From assembly GCA_027314595.1 (NCBI GenBank), contig DAHVAN010000426.1, positions 1 through 38,928 of the forward strand: 38,928 nucleotides of DNA, given 5' to 3'. Made by a program: the position numbers and the translations under genes. This document shows positions 7,563-14,941 of this stretch, one piece after another. The notes beneath the pieces were generated by a model. That model did no database searches, had not been told where the DNA came from, and was given only the letters and a program-made list of their open reading frames with translations. Numbering within the stretch: position 1 is the first letter of the stretch; each line of letters begins with the position of its first letter. Origin of the DNA: Actinomycetota bacterium (lineage in GTDB: Bacteria > Actinomycetota > Actinomycetes > Streptosporangiales > Streptosporangiaceae).

Positions 7563-8299
7563 GGCACGCGGAGCCGCCGCGCGTGCAGCGCCTGGTAATA
7601 CGGCAGGTGATAGCGCAGGTAAGCGCCAAGCACCGGGTGGTGCTCCACGTCCACGCCGGCCCTCCGACCGCCGTCGGCGCCGCCGGCGCCGCCGGCGTCG
7701 CCGAGCCCAGTGCTCGCCGCCACCTCGGCGTGCCAGCGCCGTGACGGCTCCCACTCCGGCAGGCAGGCCGGCCGCCAGGCCAGCGCCGCGGGCAGGAACG
7801 GGATGCCAGCCCGCGCGCAGTAGGCCTCGACGACCGCCCGGGGCCGGCGCATCAGGTCGGCCGCGTCCACCACGATCGGCTCGCGGCCGCTCAGCCGGGT
7901 CACCGAGGCGAAGATCTCGTGCAGCGACTCGAACCCGATCTTGTGCCGCGCGGCGGCGGGGTTGAGCGCGTGATAGGACGCGATCGTCTCCCGCGGGTGC
8001 CGGATGAGGAACGTGTGCACCGCATCAGCCGCGCCGAGGAACTCCGGCGAGCTCAGCACCTCGGGATAGCGCTTGCCCGTGGTCTCCTTCGCGAACGCCG
8101 GCCGCCGCGACGCCAGCGACCGCAGCACGGCGATCAGTTCGGGCGCTGACGTGACACGCGAGCCCGCCACGTCCGCGTAGCCGAACTCAGCCAGGTACGA
8201 GAACGGCTCGTGCACGACGGTGAAGTCGCCGCGCTCGGCCATCATGCGGAAGAAGGCCGTCGAGCGGCTGCGCGGCGCGCTCCACAGCATCAGCAGCAC
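7559..8299 (-). CDS. Sulfotransferase family protein
   Basis: The 246-residue protein starts at GTG 8297-8299, preceded by AGGAGG with 7-base spacing, giving MLLMLWSAPRSRSTAFFRMM. The 5'-phosphosulfate-binding loop is SAPRSRSTA at the N-terminus. The 3'-phosphate-binding region is probably IRHPRETIASYHAL, with VDAADLMRRPRAVVEAYCAR helping to complete the PAPS site. The C-terminal part holds a glycine-rich low-complexity insert (DAGGAGGADGGRRAG). It probably transfers sulfate from PAPS to a small-molecule acceptor, identity unknown. It lies 11 bases downstream of the PPOX-class gene, so the two are likely one operon. Confidence 0.85.
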   Translation of the reverse strand: MLLMLWSAPRSRSTAFFRMMAERGDFTVVHEPFSYLAEFGYADVAGSRVTSAPELIAVLRSLASRRPAFAKETTGKRYPEVLSSPEFLGAADAVHTFLIRHPRETIASYHALNPAAARHKIGFESLHEIFASVTRLSGREPIVVDAADLMRRPRAVVEAYCARAGIPFLPAALAWRPACLPEWEPSRRWHAEVAASTGLGDAGGAGGADGGRRAGVDVEHHPVLGAYLRYHLPYYQALHARRLRVP

Positions 8300-8310
8300 G
8301 AAAAGGCCTC

Positions 8311-8733
8311 CTAGGGAATCGTCCAGGCTCGTTCGGGTGTCACGCGCAGCGCGACGCTGTACTCCTCGTCGTACCAGCCCGGCTCGCGGCCCATGTACTC
8401 GATCGCGGGCGCGTACTTGTCGAGCAGGCCAGGCAAGCGCGACGGCGGCGGCGCGCCGGGCACCACCTCGGCACGTCCCGAGATCACCACGATGTCGCCG
8501 CCGCCGTGCCCGGAGTCGAAGTGAACCGCCACCTTGTCGTTGGCGGCGATGTGCCGCTGCTTGGCGCCGCTTGTCAGGCTGTAGACGTGGATCGCCGAAC
8601 CGTCCCACACGAACCAGACCGGCCGGGGCGCGGGCCACCCGGACGGCGTGACCGTGGTGAGCCAGGCGATCTGGTCGCCGATGAGGTGGCGTTCGATCTG
8701 CTCGGTTAGCTCGAATCCCATGTGCACCATCAT
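8311..8733 (-). CDS. PPOX-class oxidoreductase, probably F420-dependent (pyridoxamine-phosphate-oxidase fold)
   Basis: The split-barrel flavin/F420-binding protein has about 140 residues. Core motifs are AWLTTVTPSGWPAPRPVWFVWDG near the N-terminus, KQRHIAANDKVAVHFDSG in the middle, GGDIVVISGRAEV, and the C-terminal YSVALRVTPERAW strand. These match the TIGR03667-like F420-dependent PPOX group. Three in-frame ATGs (8733, 8730, 8721) are possible and none has a good ribosome site; a longer frame to 8790 starts inside a repeat and is unlikely. The substrate is unknown. The gene is in an operon with the sulfotransferase. Confidence 0.82.
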   Translation of the reverse strand: MMVHMGFELTEQIERHLIGDQIAWLTTVTPSGWPAPRPVWFVWDGSAIHVYSLTSGAKQRHIAANDKVAVHFDSGHGGGDIVVISGRAEVVPGAPPPSRLPGLLDKYAPAIEYMGREPGWYDEEYSVALRVTPERAWTIP

Positions 8734-8761
8734 CGCGCCGCGCGGTAATCGCCGCGAGCCC

Positions 8762-8788
8762 GGGAGCCGCCACCGGCCGTTCGGTATC
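8762..8788 (+). repeat. Copy of a short dispersed repeat (GCCACCGGCCGTTCGGTAT type)
   Basis: GCCGCCACCGGCCGTTCGG and its flanks recur almost unchanged at 1396-1422, inside the SWIM coding sequence. A more diverged copy lies on the opposite strand at 14641-14670, around CACCGATCGTTCGGTATAG. This copy is in the leader of the PPOX gene. It is short and degenerate, perhaps the remains of a REP-like or miniature element. Confidence 0.35.
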
Positions 8789-8839
8789 AAGACCGCCGCT
8801 AAGCCCGTGCCGGAGAGCGGCCGGACTGGGGCGCGGCCC

Positions 8840-10222
8840 TCACGACCCCGGCAGCGCGTTGGCCCGCACCACGCCCGCGTAGAACTCGCCGCTGCGCTTG
8901 AGGATGCGCCGCTGGGTGCCGAAGTCCACGTACGCCAGCCCGAACCGCTTCGCGTACCCCTCGGCCCACTCGAAGTTGTCGAGCAGGGACCAGGCGAAAT
9001 AGCCGCGCACGTCCGTCCCCTCGGCGATCGCCTGGTGCACCGCCGTCAGGTGGTCGCGCAGGTATTCCAGGCGCTCGTAGTCCTCGACGGTGCCGTCCTG
9101 CGTCACGTAGTCGTACCATGACGACCCGTTCTCCGTGACGTACAGCGCGAGCCCGGCTGCCTCGTCCCGCAGCCGCACAAGCAGCTCGCGGAAGGCGCCG
9201 GCGTCGACCAGCCAGTTCATCGCGGTCACCGGCATGCCCTCAGGCTGGACGAGGACCTCGTGCGGGCCGATGAGCTCCTCGCCGCGCCGCGGCTCGCCGT
9301 CCTGGCGGATTCCGGCGTACAGCGGCGCGTAGAAGTTGACGCCGAGGAAGTCCACCGGCTCGGTGATCACGCCGAAGTCGCCGGCGTGCACCAGGCCCTC
9401 CACCTTGGCGGGGGAGTAGTCGGCGGTCAGCCGCTCCGGGTAGGCGCCGCGCAGCAGCGGGCCGAGGTAGGCGCCGTTGTGCCGTGCGTCGAGTTCCTCG
9501 GCAAGGTCGGCGGCCGCGTCCGAGACAGGCCGGAAGATCGCGAGGTTGAGCGTGATGCCCGCCTGCGCGGGAGACGGGCTCGCGGCGCGCAGCGCGGCTA
9601 CGGAGCGGCCGTGCGCGAGCAGCAGGTGGTGGTTCGCCGCGACCGCCTGCGCGGGATCGGCGATGCCGGGCGCGTGCCTGCCGTCACGGTAGCCGACGGT
9701 GGCGACGACCCACGGCTCGTTCAGCGTGACCCAGCGGTGCACCCGGTCGCCGAGCGCCCCGGCGGCGATCGCGGCGTAGTCGGCGAACAGGTCGGCGATG
9801 TCCCGCGTCGCCCAGCCGCCCTTGTCCTGCAGTGCCTGCGGCAGGTCCCAGTGGTACAGCGTCACCACGGGAGTGATCCCCTTCTCGAGCAGCAGGTCGA
9901 CGAGCCGGCGGTAGTAGTCGAGCCCCGCCTGGTTGGCCTGGCCGCGCCCGTCGGGCTGGATGCGCGGCCAGGACAGGCTGAACCGGTAGGCGCCGACGCC
10001 GAGCCGCTGCAGCAGCCCGACGTCTTCGGGGTAGCGGTGATAGCTGTCACAGGCCACGTCGCCCGTGTCGCCGTGCCATGTCTTTCCCGGGATGTGGCTG
10101 AACGTGTCCCAGATGGACGGGCCCTTCCCGTCAGCCTGCGGCGCTCCCTCGATCTGGTAGGCGGCCGTTGCCGCTCCCCAGAGGAACCCATCGGGGAAAC
10201 GAAGCTGGTCGTCGGTGCTCAT
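8840..10222 (-). CDS. Glycoside hydrolase family 1 beta-glucosidase
   Basis: This is a full-length GH1 enzyme (460 residues) that hydrolyses beta-glucosides or related beta-glycosides, probably in the cytoplasm since no signal peptide is seen. Landmarks: FPDGFLWGAATAAYQIEG at the N-terminus, acid/base Glu169 in TLNEPW, nucleophile Glu364 in YVTENGSSW, and WSLLDNFEWAEGY, which shapes the glucose site. The start ATG (10220-10222) follows GGAAGG at about 9 bases. No sugar transporter or LacI gene is adjacent, but a possible LacI-type operator lies at 10388-10401 in the divergent promoter region shared with the GNAT gene. Confidence 0.96.
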   Translation of the reverse strand: MSTDDQLRFPDGFLWGAATAAYQIEGAPQADGKGPSIWDTFSHIPGKTWHGDTGDVACDSYHRYPEDVGLLQRLGVGAYRFSLSWPRIQPDGRGQANQAGLDYYRRLVDLLLEKGITPVVTLYHWDLPQALQDKGGWATRDIADLFADYAAIAAGALGDRVHRWVTLNEPWVVATVGYRDGRHAPGIADPAQAVAANHHLLLAHGRSVAALRAASPSPAQAGITLNLAIFRPVSDAAADLAEELDARHNGAYLGPLLRGAYPERLTADYSPAKVEGLVHAGDFGVITEPVDFLGVNFYAPLYAGIRQDGEPRRGEELIGPHEVLVQPEGMPVTAMNWLVDAGAFRELLVRLRDEAAGLALYVTENGSSWYDYVTQDGTVEDYERLEYLRDHLTAVHQAIAEGTDVRGYFAWSLLDNFEWAEGYAKRFGLAYVDFGTQRRILKRSGEFYAGVVRANALPGS

Positions 10223-10295
10223 TCGGTGCTACCTTCCTGCGTCCTTGTCGGCGATCGGTACCGCATGCGTGTCCCGTTCCGCCCGGCGCCACGGC

Positions 10296-10359
10296 CCGGG
10301 ACCAGGTGCGGGATCAGGTCCGGGACGTGTCCGGGATCAGGTCCGGGATCAGGTTCCGG
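10296..10359. repeat. Tandem CCGGGATCAGGT units
   Basis: About five degenerate 11-12 base units (GCGGGATCAGGT, CCGGGACGTGT, CCGGGATCAGGT and so on) stand in a row between the divergent beta-glucosidase and GNAT genes. They may be simple slippage or an array of protein-binding sites; nothing decides between these. Confidence 0.55.
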
Positions 10360-10387
10360 ACCGGCCCGGAACGGGCCAGGCACGAGG

Positions 10388-10401
10388 CTAAACCGTTTTA
10401 G
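10388..10401. promoter_or_regulatory. Possible LacI-type operator
   Basis: CTAAACCGTTTTAG is an imperfect palindrome (6 of 7 paired positions) with a central CG, the usual shape of LacI/GalR-family sites. It sits between the beta-glucosidase and GNAT genes, about 165 bases from the glucosidase start and 32 bases before the GNAT start. This would fit sugar-induced control, but it is an inference from shape only. Confidence 0.35.
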
Positions 10402-10432
10402 TACATCATGCCTCCCGGCTATCCTGTGCAGG

Positions 10433-10993
10433 GTGATCGAGATTCGCCATGGCTTGGCGGCGGATTCGCCGGCGATCGCCCGGGTGCGCCGGGACAGCTG
10501 GCACGCGGCCTACGAGGGAATCATCCCGGCCCCGATCATCGACCGCGCGACCGCGACCGGCGCCGCCGCGGCCGACCCCCCGCCCTACCGCCGCACACTG
10601 GTGGCTGAGGCGGGCGAGCATCCCGCCGTGATCGGTTACGCCTCCTTTGGTCCCGAACGAGCCGGCCCCGGCGCGGCGGTCGGCCCGCACCCCCTCACCC
10701 AGGCCGGCCCGCACCCCCTCACCCAGGCCGGCCGGGCCGGCCTGGTAGGGGAGTTGTACGCGCTGTACGTTACGCCGGACTGGTGGTCGGCCGGCGCGGG
10801 CAGGGCGCTGATGGGCCGGGTTCTCGCGTCGCTGGAGACCGACGGCTGCCGGCGGGCGGTGCTCTGGGTGCTCGCGGACAACGCCCGGGCGCGGCGGTTC
10901 TACGAGCGGGCGGGGTTCGCCCCCGACGGCGGCACCAACATCCTCACTGGCCTCGGCGGTGTCACAGAAGTCCGCTATTCACGCTCTCTGTGA
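10433..10993 (+). CDS. GNAT family N-acetyltransferase
   Basis: The 186-residue protein starts at GTG 10433 (MIEIRHGLAADSPAIARVRR). The GNAT core is clear: GELYALYVTPDWWSAGAGRALMG is the V-x2-x-x-R/Q-x-x-G-x-G/A acetyl-CoA loop, followed by AVLWVLADNARARRFYERAGF, the typical C-terminal helix and strand. A 24-base perfect tandem duplication at about 10684-10731 adds a doubled GPHPLTQA segment in the loop before the acetyl-CoA-binding motif, probably harmless slippage. The substrate is unknown. It is divergent from the beta-glucosidase gene and followed by strong hairpins. Confidence 0.9.
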   Translation: MIEIRHGLAADSPAIARVRRDSWHAAYEGIIPAPIIDRATATGAAAADPPPYRRTLVAEAGEHPAVIGYASFGPERAGPGAAVGPHPLTQAGPHPLTQAGRAGLVGELYALYVTPDWWSAGAGRALMGRVLASLETDGCRRAVLWVLADNARARRFYERAGFAPDGGTNILTGLGGVTEVRYSRSL

Positions 10994-11014
10994 GCCGGGC
11001 GCCCCTAGGTTTCT

Positions 11015-11067
11015 GGGCCATCTGCGCTTTTGGCCCGATCTGTTCGGGCCAAAAGCGCAGATGCCCC
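11015..11067. terminator. 20-bp perfect inverted repeat made of two dispersed-repeat units
   Basis: Arm CATCTGCGCTTTTGGCCCGA (11019-11038) is followed by a 5-base loop and its exact complement (11044-11063). It lies 25 bases after the GNAT stop and would form a very stable hairpin, probably a terminator for converging transcription. Each arm is one unit of the dispersed repeat also found at 31364-31418 and 38657-38770, here placed head to head. Confidence 0.75.
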
Positions 11068-11151
11068 AACGAGGCTGTCAGCCCGCGCCCTCGCGTCGCC
11101 CGTACGCCCCCGATAAGGCGAAGTCCTGGTGCACATGGGGCGCGATACCCG

Positions 11152-11183
11152 CTTGTCCGGGCGGCTTCTGCCGCCCGGACAAG
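11152..11183. terminator. 13-bp perfect hairpin
   Basis: CTTGTCCGGGCGG, loop CTTCTG, then CCGCCCGGACAAG. This is the second of three consecutive hairpins between the convergent GNAT and HTH genes. There is no U-run, as is common in high-GC actinomycete terminators. Confidence 0.65.
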
Positions 11184-11185
11184 AC

Positions 11186-11227
11186 AGTGGATCGTTTGTG
11201 ACCCTATGCGGTGACAAACGATCCACT
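11186..11227. terminator. 14-bp perfect hairpin, third in the series
   Basis: AGTGGATCGTTTGT and ACAAACGATCCACT pair exactly; a G-G mismatch and three further pairs (ACC/GGT) extend the stem to a 6-base CTATGC loop. It begins two bases after the preceding hairpin. The bases from 11228 to 11387 hold no gene that I can support. Confidence 0.65.
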
Positions 11228-11387
11228 ATCACGCTGAACGAGTCATGCCAGGCGGTCACCCGGCAGGCCCGCCGTTCCGCCGCTCCGCCGTTCCGCGACG
11301 CGAGCGCACCATCGTTCCGCGCCCTGCGCCATGAGCGAGCGCCAGCGACCGACGAAAACTGGCGCGCGCCGGACGCCTTCCCGGCAG

Positions 11388-11603
11388 TCAGGTCAGCATC
11401 TTCTGTATCGCCTGTCGCGTGACTCCTAGCTCGCGGGCGATGTCTGCCTGCGAAAAACCGTCGTCGACGAGCGTGCGGAGCAGGTCGCGGCGTACGGCGT
11501 GCAATTCCTGCGCGCGGCGGACGTGCTCGAGCGCTTCCGCGCGGACCTCCCTGATGCGCTGGAAGGTCTCCTGGTAAGCCTGTGGGTCGGGGTTCTTAGC
11601 CAT
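11388..11603 (-). CDS. Small helix-turn-helix DNA-binding protein
   Basis: The 71-residue protein starts at ATG 11601-11603 (MAKNPDPQAYQETFQRIREV). An upstream ATG at 11639 would run through the operator cluster and is unlikely. Residues 7-45 form a long charged helix (FQRIREVRAEALEHVRRAQEL), perhaps a dimerising coiled coil. Residues about 48-71 are a classic HTH, GFSQADIARELGVTRQAIQKML, at the very C-terminus. Similar small proteins are common in actinomycetes without assigned function. It is divergent from the Nudix-like gene, and the palindromes between them make self-regulation plausible. Confidence 0.8.
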   Translation of the reverse strand: MAKNPDPQAYQETFQRIREVRAEALEHVRRAQELHAVRRDLLRTLVDDGFSQADIARELGVTRQAIQKMLT

Positions 11604-11613
11604 GCGCTCATTA

Positions 11614-11651
11614 TGACAACCCTCTGTTGTCAATGTCAACCCTGGGTTGTC
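11614..11651. promoter_or_regulatory. Cluster of palindromes in the divergent promoter
   Basis: TGACAAC-CCTCT-GTTGTCA (11614-11632) and CAACCC-T-GGGTTG (11637-11649) lie next to each other, and the octamers GACAACCC (11615) and GGGTTGTC (11644) form a wider inverted pair. The cluster begins 10 bases before the HTH gene start and ends 17 bases before the Nudix-like gene start. It is the natural place for a repressor to control both genes, most simply the HTH protein itself. Confidence 0.6.
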
Positions 11652-11668
11652 TGCAAGGCTTTACCGCG

Positions 11669-12913
11669 ATGACCGCCAGCGAGCAGGCCGGACTCACTCC
11701 ATCGCAACGGGACTGGCTCCGCGTCCACGCCTACCTGAACGCCAGCCGCCACGAGCTGGCGCTGCGCGCCGCACGGGAATATCCAGCCGACGCGCGGGTG
11801 GCCGGGACGCCGCTGCTCGCGGCCCCCGCGTGGCGGCCGGCGGCGCCCATCCCGCTCGCCGACATCCGCCTCGAGTTCCGCCCCCGGCCGGACGGCCCGG
11901 GCTGCCCCGGCGGCCCCGGCAGGCCGGAAGGCCCCGGCGGCCCCCAAGGCACAGGCAGCCCCGGCGGCCTCCAAGCCACAGGCGCGCCCGGCGCCGCGGA
12001 ACTGGCACCCTACCTCTTGCCGGAACGCCCCGACGGCACGCGGTACCGGCGGCACACCGACGTGGTCGCCGACCTCGCGCCCCCGGCGATCTTCGAGAAC
12101 CGCGTCACGTACCGGCTGATCGACGCCGACCTGGCGGGCGACAAGCCGCGTCTGGCTTTCACCCGCGGCCGCTTCTTCGACGGCGTCGACGTTGGCGGCG
12201 CGGTCGCGCACGAATACGCCGCCGCGGCGCTGTCCGGCGCCGCGCTTGCCGTCGAACCGCGAGAGCACCGGCTGCGCGCCGCGATCGGCGACCCGTGCGA
12301 CCTGCGCGCCCGCCCGGCCGCCATGGCCATCAGCACGCTGACGCTGCGCCACGACCGGGCGGCGGGCACTGCCACCTTCCCTTTGCACTACCGAGACCCA
12401 GCCCGGGTCGCGCATGCGGGCGGCCTGGTCCAGGTGATGCCCGTCGGCATCTTCCAGCCGTCGGGCGAGGCGGCGTGGAACGAGGCGAACGACTTCGACC
12501 TATGGCGCTGCATGCTCCGCGAGTTCGCCGAGGAACTGCTCGGCGCTGACGAAGACCACGGCAGTGAGGCCGCGCCGATCGACTATGACCGCTGGCCGTT
12601 CGCCCGGCGCATGAGCGCCGAGCGCGGCGCCGGCCGGATCCGGCTGTACTGCCTCGGGCTCGGTACCGATCCGCTCACGTTCTCGGTGGACCTGCTCACC
12701 GTCGCGGTCATGGACGCCCCCGCCTACGACGACCTGTTCGGCGGGCTCGTCCGCGCCAACGCGGAAGGGGCGGTGCTTCCGCCTCGCCCCTTCGACACGC
12801 CGACGGTCGCTGAGCTGACCGCCCGCCGCCCGGTGCAGGCCGCGGGTGCCGCGCTCCTCGAGCTTGCCGTCGCCCACCGGCAGGTCCTTCTCGGCACGTT
12901 GGCAGCCGGCTGA
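11669..12913 (+). CDS. Uncharacterised protein with Nudix-like C-terminal region
   Basis: The protein has 414 residues from ATG 11669 (MTASEQAGLTPSQRDWLRVH); an earlier ATG at 11627 lies within the operator. The N-terminus (DWLRVHAYLNASRHELALRAAREYP) is helical. It is followed by VAGTPLLAAPAW and a glycine/proline low-complexity insert near residues 75-110, probably an expanded linker. Residues about 250-370 look like a Nudix fold: strand LVQVMPVGIFQPSG, then WRCMLREFAEELLG resembling the REUxEExGU catalytic helix with one extra residue and a changed upstream spacing, then strands ending in FSVDLLTVAVMD. It may hydrolyse or bind a nucleotide, or be a Nudix-derived sensor without catalysis. 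No operon partner except the divergent HTH gene. Confidence 0.7.
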   Translation: MTASEQAGLTPSQRDWLRVHAYLNASRHELALRAAREYPADARVAGTPLLAAPAWRPAAPIPLADIRLEFRPRPDGPGCPGGPGRPEGPGGPQGTGSPGGLQATGAPGAAELAPYLLPERPDGTRYRRHTDVVADLAPPAIFENRVTYRLIDADLAGDKPRLAFTRGRFFDGVDVGGAVAHEYAAAALSGAALAVEPREHRLRAAIGDPCDLRARPAAMAISTLTLRHDRAAGTATFPLHYRDPARVAHAGGLVQVMPVGIFQPSGEAAWNEANDFDLWRCMLREFAEELLGADEDHGSEAAPIDYDRWPFARRMSAERGAGRIRLYCLGLGTDPLTFSVDLLTVAVMDAPAYDDLFGGLVRANAEGAVLPPRPFDTPTVAELTARRPVQAAGAALLELAVAHRQVLLGTLAAG

Positions 12914-12925
12914 CCAGGACGCTCG

Positions 12926-13145
12926 CTACCAGCTGCGCTCGCGCCACTCGCCGAGGTGCGGACGCTCGGCGCCCAGCGTGGTGTCCTTGCCGTGCCCTGG
13001 GTGCACCCAGGTCGAGTCGGGCAGCCGGCCGAATATCTTGGCCACCACGCCCTCGTACAGGGACGCGAACCGCTCCGGGTCCTTCTGGGTGTTGCCGACC
13101 CCGCCGGGGAACAGGCCGTGACCCGTGTGCTTGTTGGCCTTTGAC
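12926..13145 (-). pseudogene. Truncated copy of an MBL-fold hydrolase (C-terminal end only)
   Basis: Only the last roughly 70 residues remain: GLFPGGVGNTQKDPERF, then LPDSTWVHPGHGKDTTLGAE and RPHLGEWRERSW. They match the end of the intact paralog at 13981-14631 (LPDSTWIYPGHGNDTTLGAE) almost residue for residue, including the second metal-binding PGHG. Upstream of about 13145 the similarity stops and no start or HxHxDH motif exists, so this cannot be an active enzyme. It is the remains of a duplicated or horizontally acquired relative. Confidence 0.75.
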
Positions 13146-13240
13146 GATGCGCGGTGACGTCGCCGCCATCGATGATGTCGGCGCTGAACAGCGCAGACGG
13201 CCCGGGTAGCCGGGTCCATTTCTGGGATCTGCTCTCGCGC

Positions 13241-13557
13241 TTACGCGGCTAGGCGCAGGTCGGGGAACCGCTGCTCCCAACTCTGCCGGACGCCTCGCGG
13301 GAGGAAGAGGAGGGTCCATACCTGGCGGAGGACGGAGTCGTTCAGGTATGAGCGCAGGTCGTCGGCCCGCGTGGCCTCCCTGATCACTCGCTCGTACATC
13401 AGGTTCCGCTCGGCCGGCTCCTCAAGGTGGAACACCATGCGATCCGACCAGTCGAGCCGCAGCGGCAGCTGACCGACACCAGTCACCGGCCGTCCAGTTC
13501 GCCCAGCGTGTCGGGCAGCAGGTACGGGCGGTTCTCCGCGTAGGTGCGACCGGCCAT
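13241..13557 (-). pseudogene. Frameshifted small protein gene
   Basis: Reading from ATG 13555-13557 gives MAGRTYAENRPYLLPDTLGE then LDGR and a TGA. A one-base shift near 13488-13492 joins it smoothly to VTGVGQLPLRLDWSDRMVFH and on to PRGVRQSWEQRFPDLRLAA, giving a protein of about 105 residues. The joined product resembles small actinomycete proteins with a MAGR-NRPYL start and a LPRGVR-WE-RFP end that I recall near AbiEii-type nucleotidyltransferase toxins; that link is from memory. No toxin gene follows here. It is most simply a single-base deletion, or a sequencing error. Confidence 0.6.
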
Positions 13558-13710
13558 GGCACTAGCGTAGCGCGCCGGAGTTCATAGCCGCCCGGTCCGT
13601 CAACTGACCAGGCCCCATCTCGTATTGCCGGGCGCCTCCGAGCGGCCTGCTGTACGTATTCGCAGGGCCTCGCCCCACAGCGAGCCCGTGCCGCGTTCGC
13701 CGAGGCATGG

Positions 13711-13807
13711 CCCGAGGAGGTAATCGTCCAACGGGCTGTTGGACAGATCCCATGGGGACATAACAGCGTGCGACCAAGGTCAAGGACGACGACGTTCGGC
13801 TGAGGTA
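13711..13807 (-). pseudogene. Possible relic of a hydrolase or acyltransferase C-terminal segment
   Basis: One minus-strand frame reads VPQPNVVVLDLGRTLLCPHG followed by ICPTARW. The V-LDL-x-CP-G-CP pattern is reminiscent of the SGNH-type C-terminal domain of some membrane acyltransferases. It has no start, and the frame breaks on both sides. The surrounding 13561-13980 stretch holds no intact gene. This is weak evidence, offered as a lead only. Confidence 0.2.
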
Positions 13808-13980
13808 CTTCGAACGGGTCACCCGGTTCCCCAGCAGCTCGGCTACCTGCTCGAAGCCGGGCGGCCTGTCCGACTCGGCGTGAACCGGCAGCATGAGCGA
13901 GATGACGCCGTCCTGTGCCGCCGATAGGCGGCGAGCAGTCGGCCCGGAACTAGGCGGCCGTGACGCCCGGTGATGAGGCT

Positions 13981-14631
13981 TTACCAACCCCGGGCGCGCC
14001 ATTCCTCTAGGTGCGGGCGCTCCGCGCCTAGGGTGGTGTCGTTGCCGTGCCCGGGGTAAATCCAGGTCGAGTCGGGCAGGCGGTCGAATATCTTTGCCTG
14101 GAGGCCGCCGAAGAGGGAGCTGAAGTCCTCCGGGTTTGCTGTCCGCCCAGGACCGCCGGGGAACAGGCAGTCCCCGGTGAACAGGTGCGGCTCGGGCGCG
14201 GCGGTGTAGCACAGCGCGATGCTGCCCGGCGTGTGGCCGACCAGGTGGATCACTGACAGCGACGCGTCGCCGAACCGGATCGTGTCCCCCCCGTCGACGA
14301 GCTCGTCGGTCGCCACCGGGATCCCCGGCGCGTCCGCCGGATGCGCCACGGTGACCGCCCCGGTCGCGGCCCGCACTCGCTCGAGCGCCTGCCAGTGGTC
14401 GGGATGCTGGTGCGTGGTCACGATCCGCTCGACCGGCACGTCGCCGATCATCTCGAGCAGCCGCTCTGGCTCGGTCGCCGCGTCGACGAGCAGCCCGGCG
14501 CCGGTGCTCGCACAGCGCAGCAGGTAGGAGTTGTTCTCGTACGGCCCGACGGCGATCTTGGTCACGGTCACGCCGCTGATCTCCCGCGTGTCTGACGGCC
14601 CGCCGACACGCACGTCTCCGGTGTAGGTCAC
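13981..14631 (-). CDS. MBL-fold metallo-hydrolase (glyoxalase II-like)
   Basis: The 216-residue protein starts at ATG 14631 (MTYTGDVRVGGPSDTREISG). The metal-binding signature THQHPDHW (H-x-H-x-D-H) is near residue 93, the second metal histidine is in HLVGHTPGS, the bridging Asp in FTGDCLFPGG, and the last His in YPGHGNDT. It belongs to the metallo-beta-lactamase superfamily, group of small hydrolases acting on thioesters or similar substrates; exact substrate unknown. A truncated relative lies about 840 bases downstream. No operon partner is clear. Confidence 0.92.
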   Translation of the reverse strand: MTYTGDVRVGGPSDTREISGVTVTKIAVGPYENNSYLLRCASTGAGLLVDAATEPERLLEMIGDVPVERIVTTHQHPDHWQALERVRAATGAVTVAHPADAPGIPVATDELVDGGDTIRFGDASLSVIHLVGHTPGSIALCYTAAPEPHLFTGDCLFPGGPGRTANPEDFSSLFGGLQAKIFDRLPDSTWIYPGHGNDTTLGAERPHLEEWRARGW

Positions 14632-14640
14632 CAGAAGAAC

Positions 14641-14905
14641 CTATACCGAACGATCGGTGGCGCCTGCCCCGGCAGCCGCCTCCCGCCGCCGGATCGCGGG
14701 CCCGAGCGCGAGCTGCCATGTCGCCGCGACGGCACAGGCGCCGGCGCAGTGGTGGCCAGCGCGGCCAGCCCGTACCCCAGGCCGATGAGCCCGACGATCA
14801 CCGAGGCGGCGGCAAGCGGGCCGAGACCCCGGGCGTAGCCGAGCCCGAGTAGCGGACGCCTGCCCCGCCAGGACGACCACGGTGGACGGATTGCGCCTCA
14901 GCGTC
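14641..14905 (-). pseudogene. Possible decayed membrane-protein gene
   Basis: The minus strand encodes a hydrophobic run, GPLAAASVIVGLIGLGYGLA then ALATTAPAP, in one frame. In another frame ACAVAATWQLALGPAIRRRE follows as a plausible helix and basic tail. Together they look like the last one or two transmembrane helices of a small protein, separated by a frameshift, without an intact start. Part of the stretch (14641-14670) is also a copy of the short dispersed repeat. Confidence 0.25.
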
Positions 14906-14941
14906 GTGATGTTCGCCGTGATGGCAGCTACGGCGGATTTG

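Noticed and set aside
9260..10432. Plus-strand frame leading into the GNAT gene from inside the beta-glucosidase region
   Set aside because: It is antisense to the GH1 gene; the acetyltransferase fold starts at GTG 10433.
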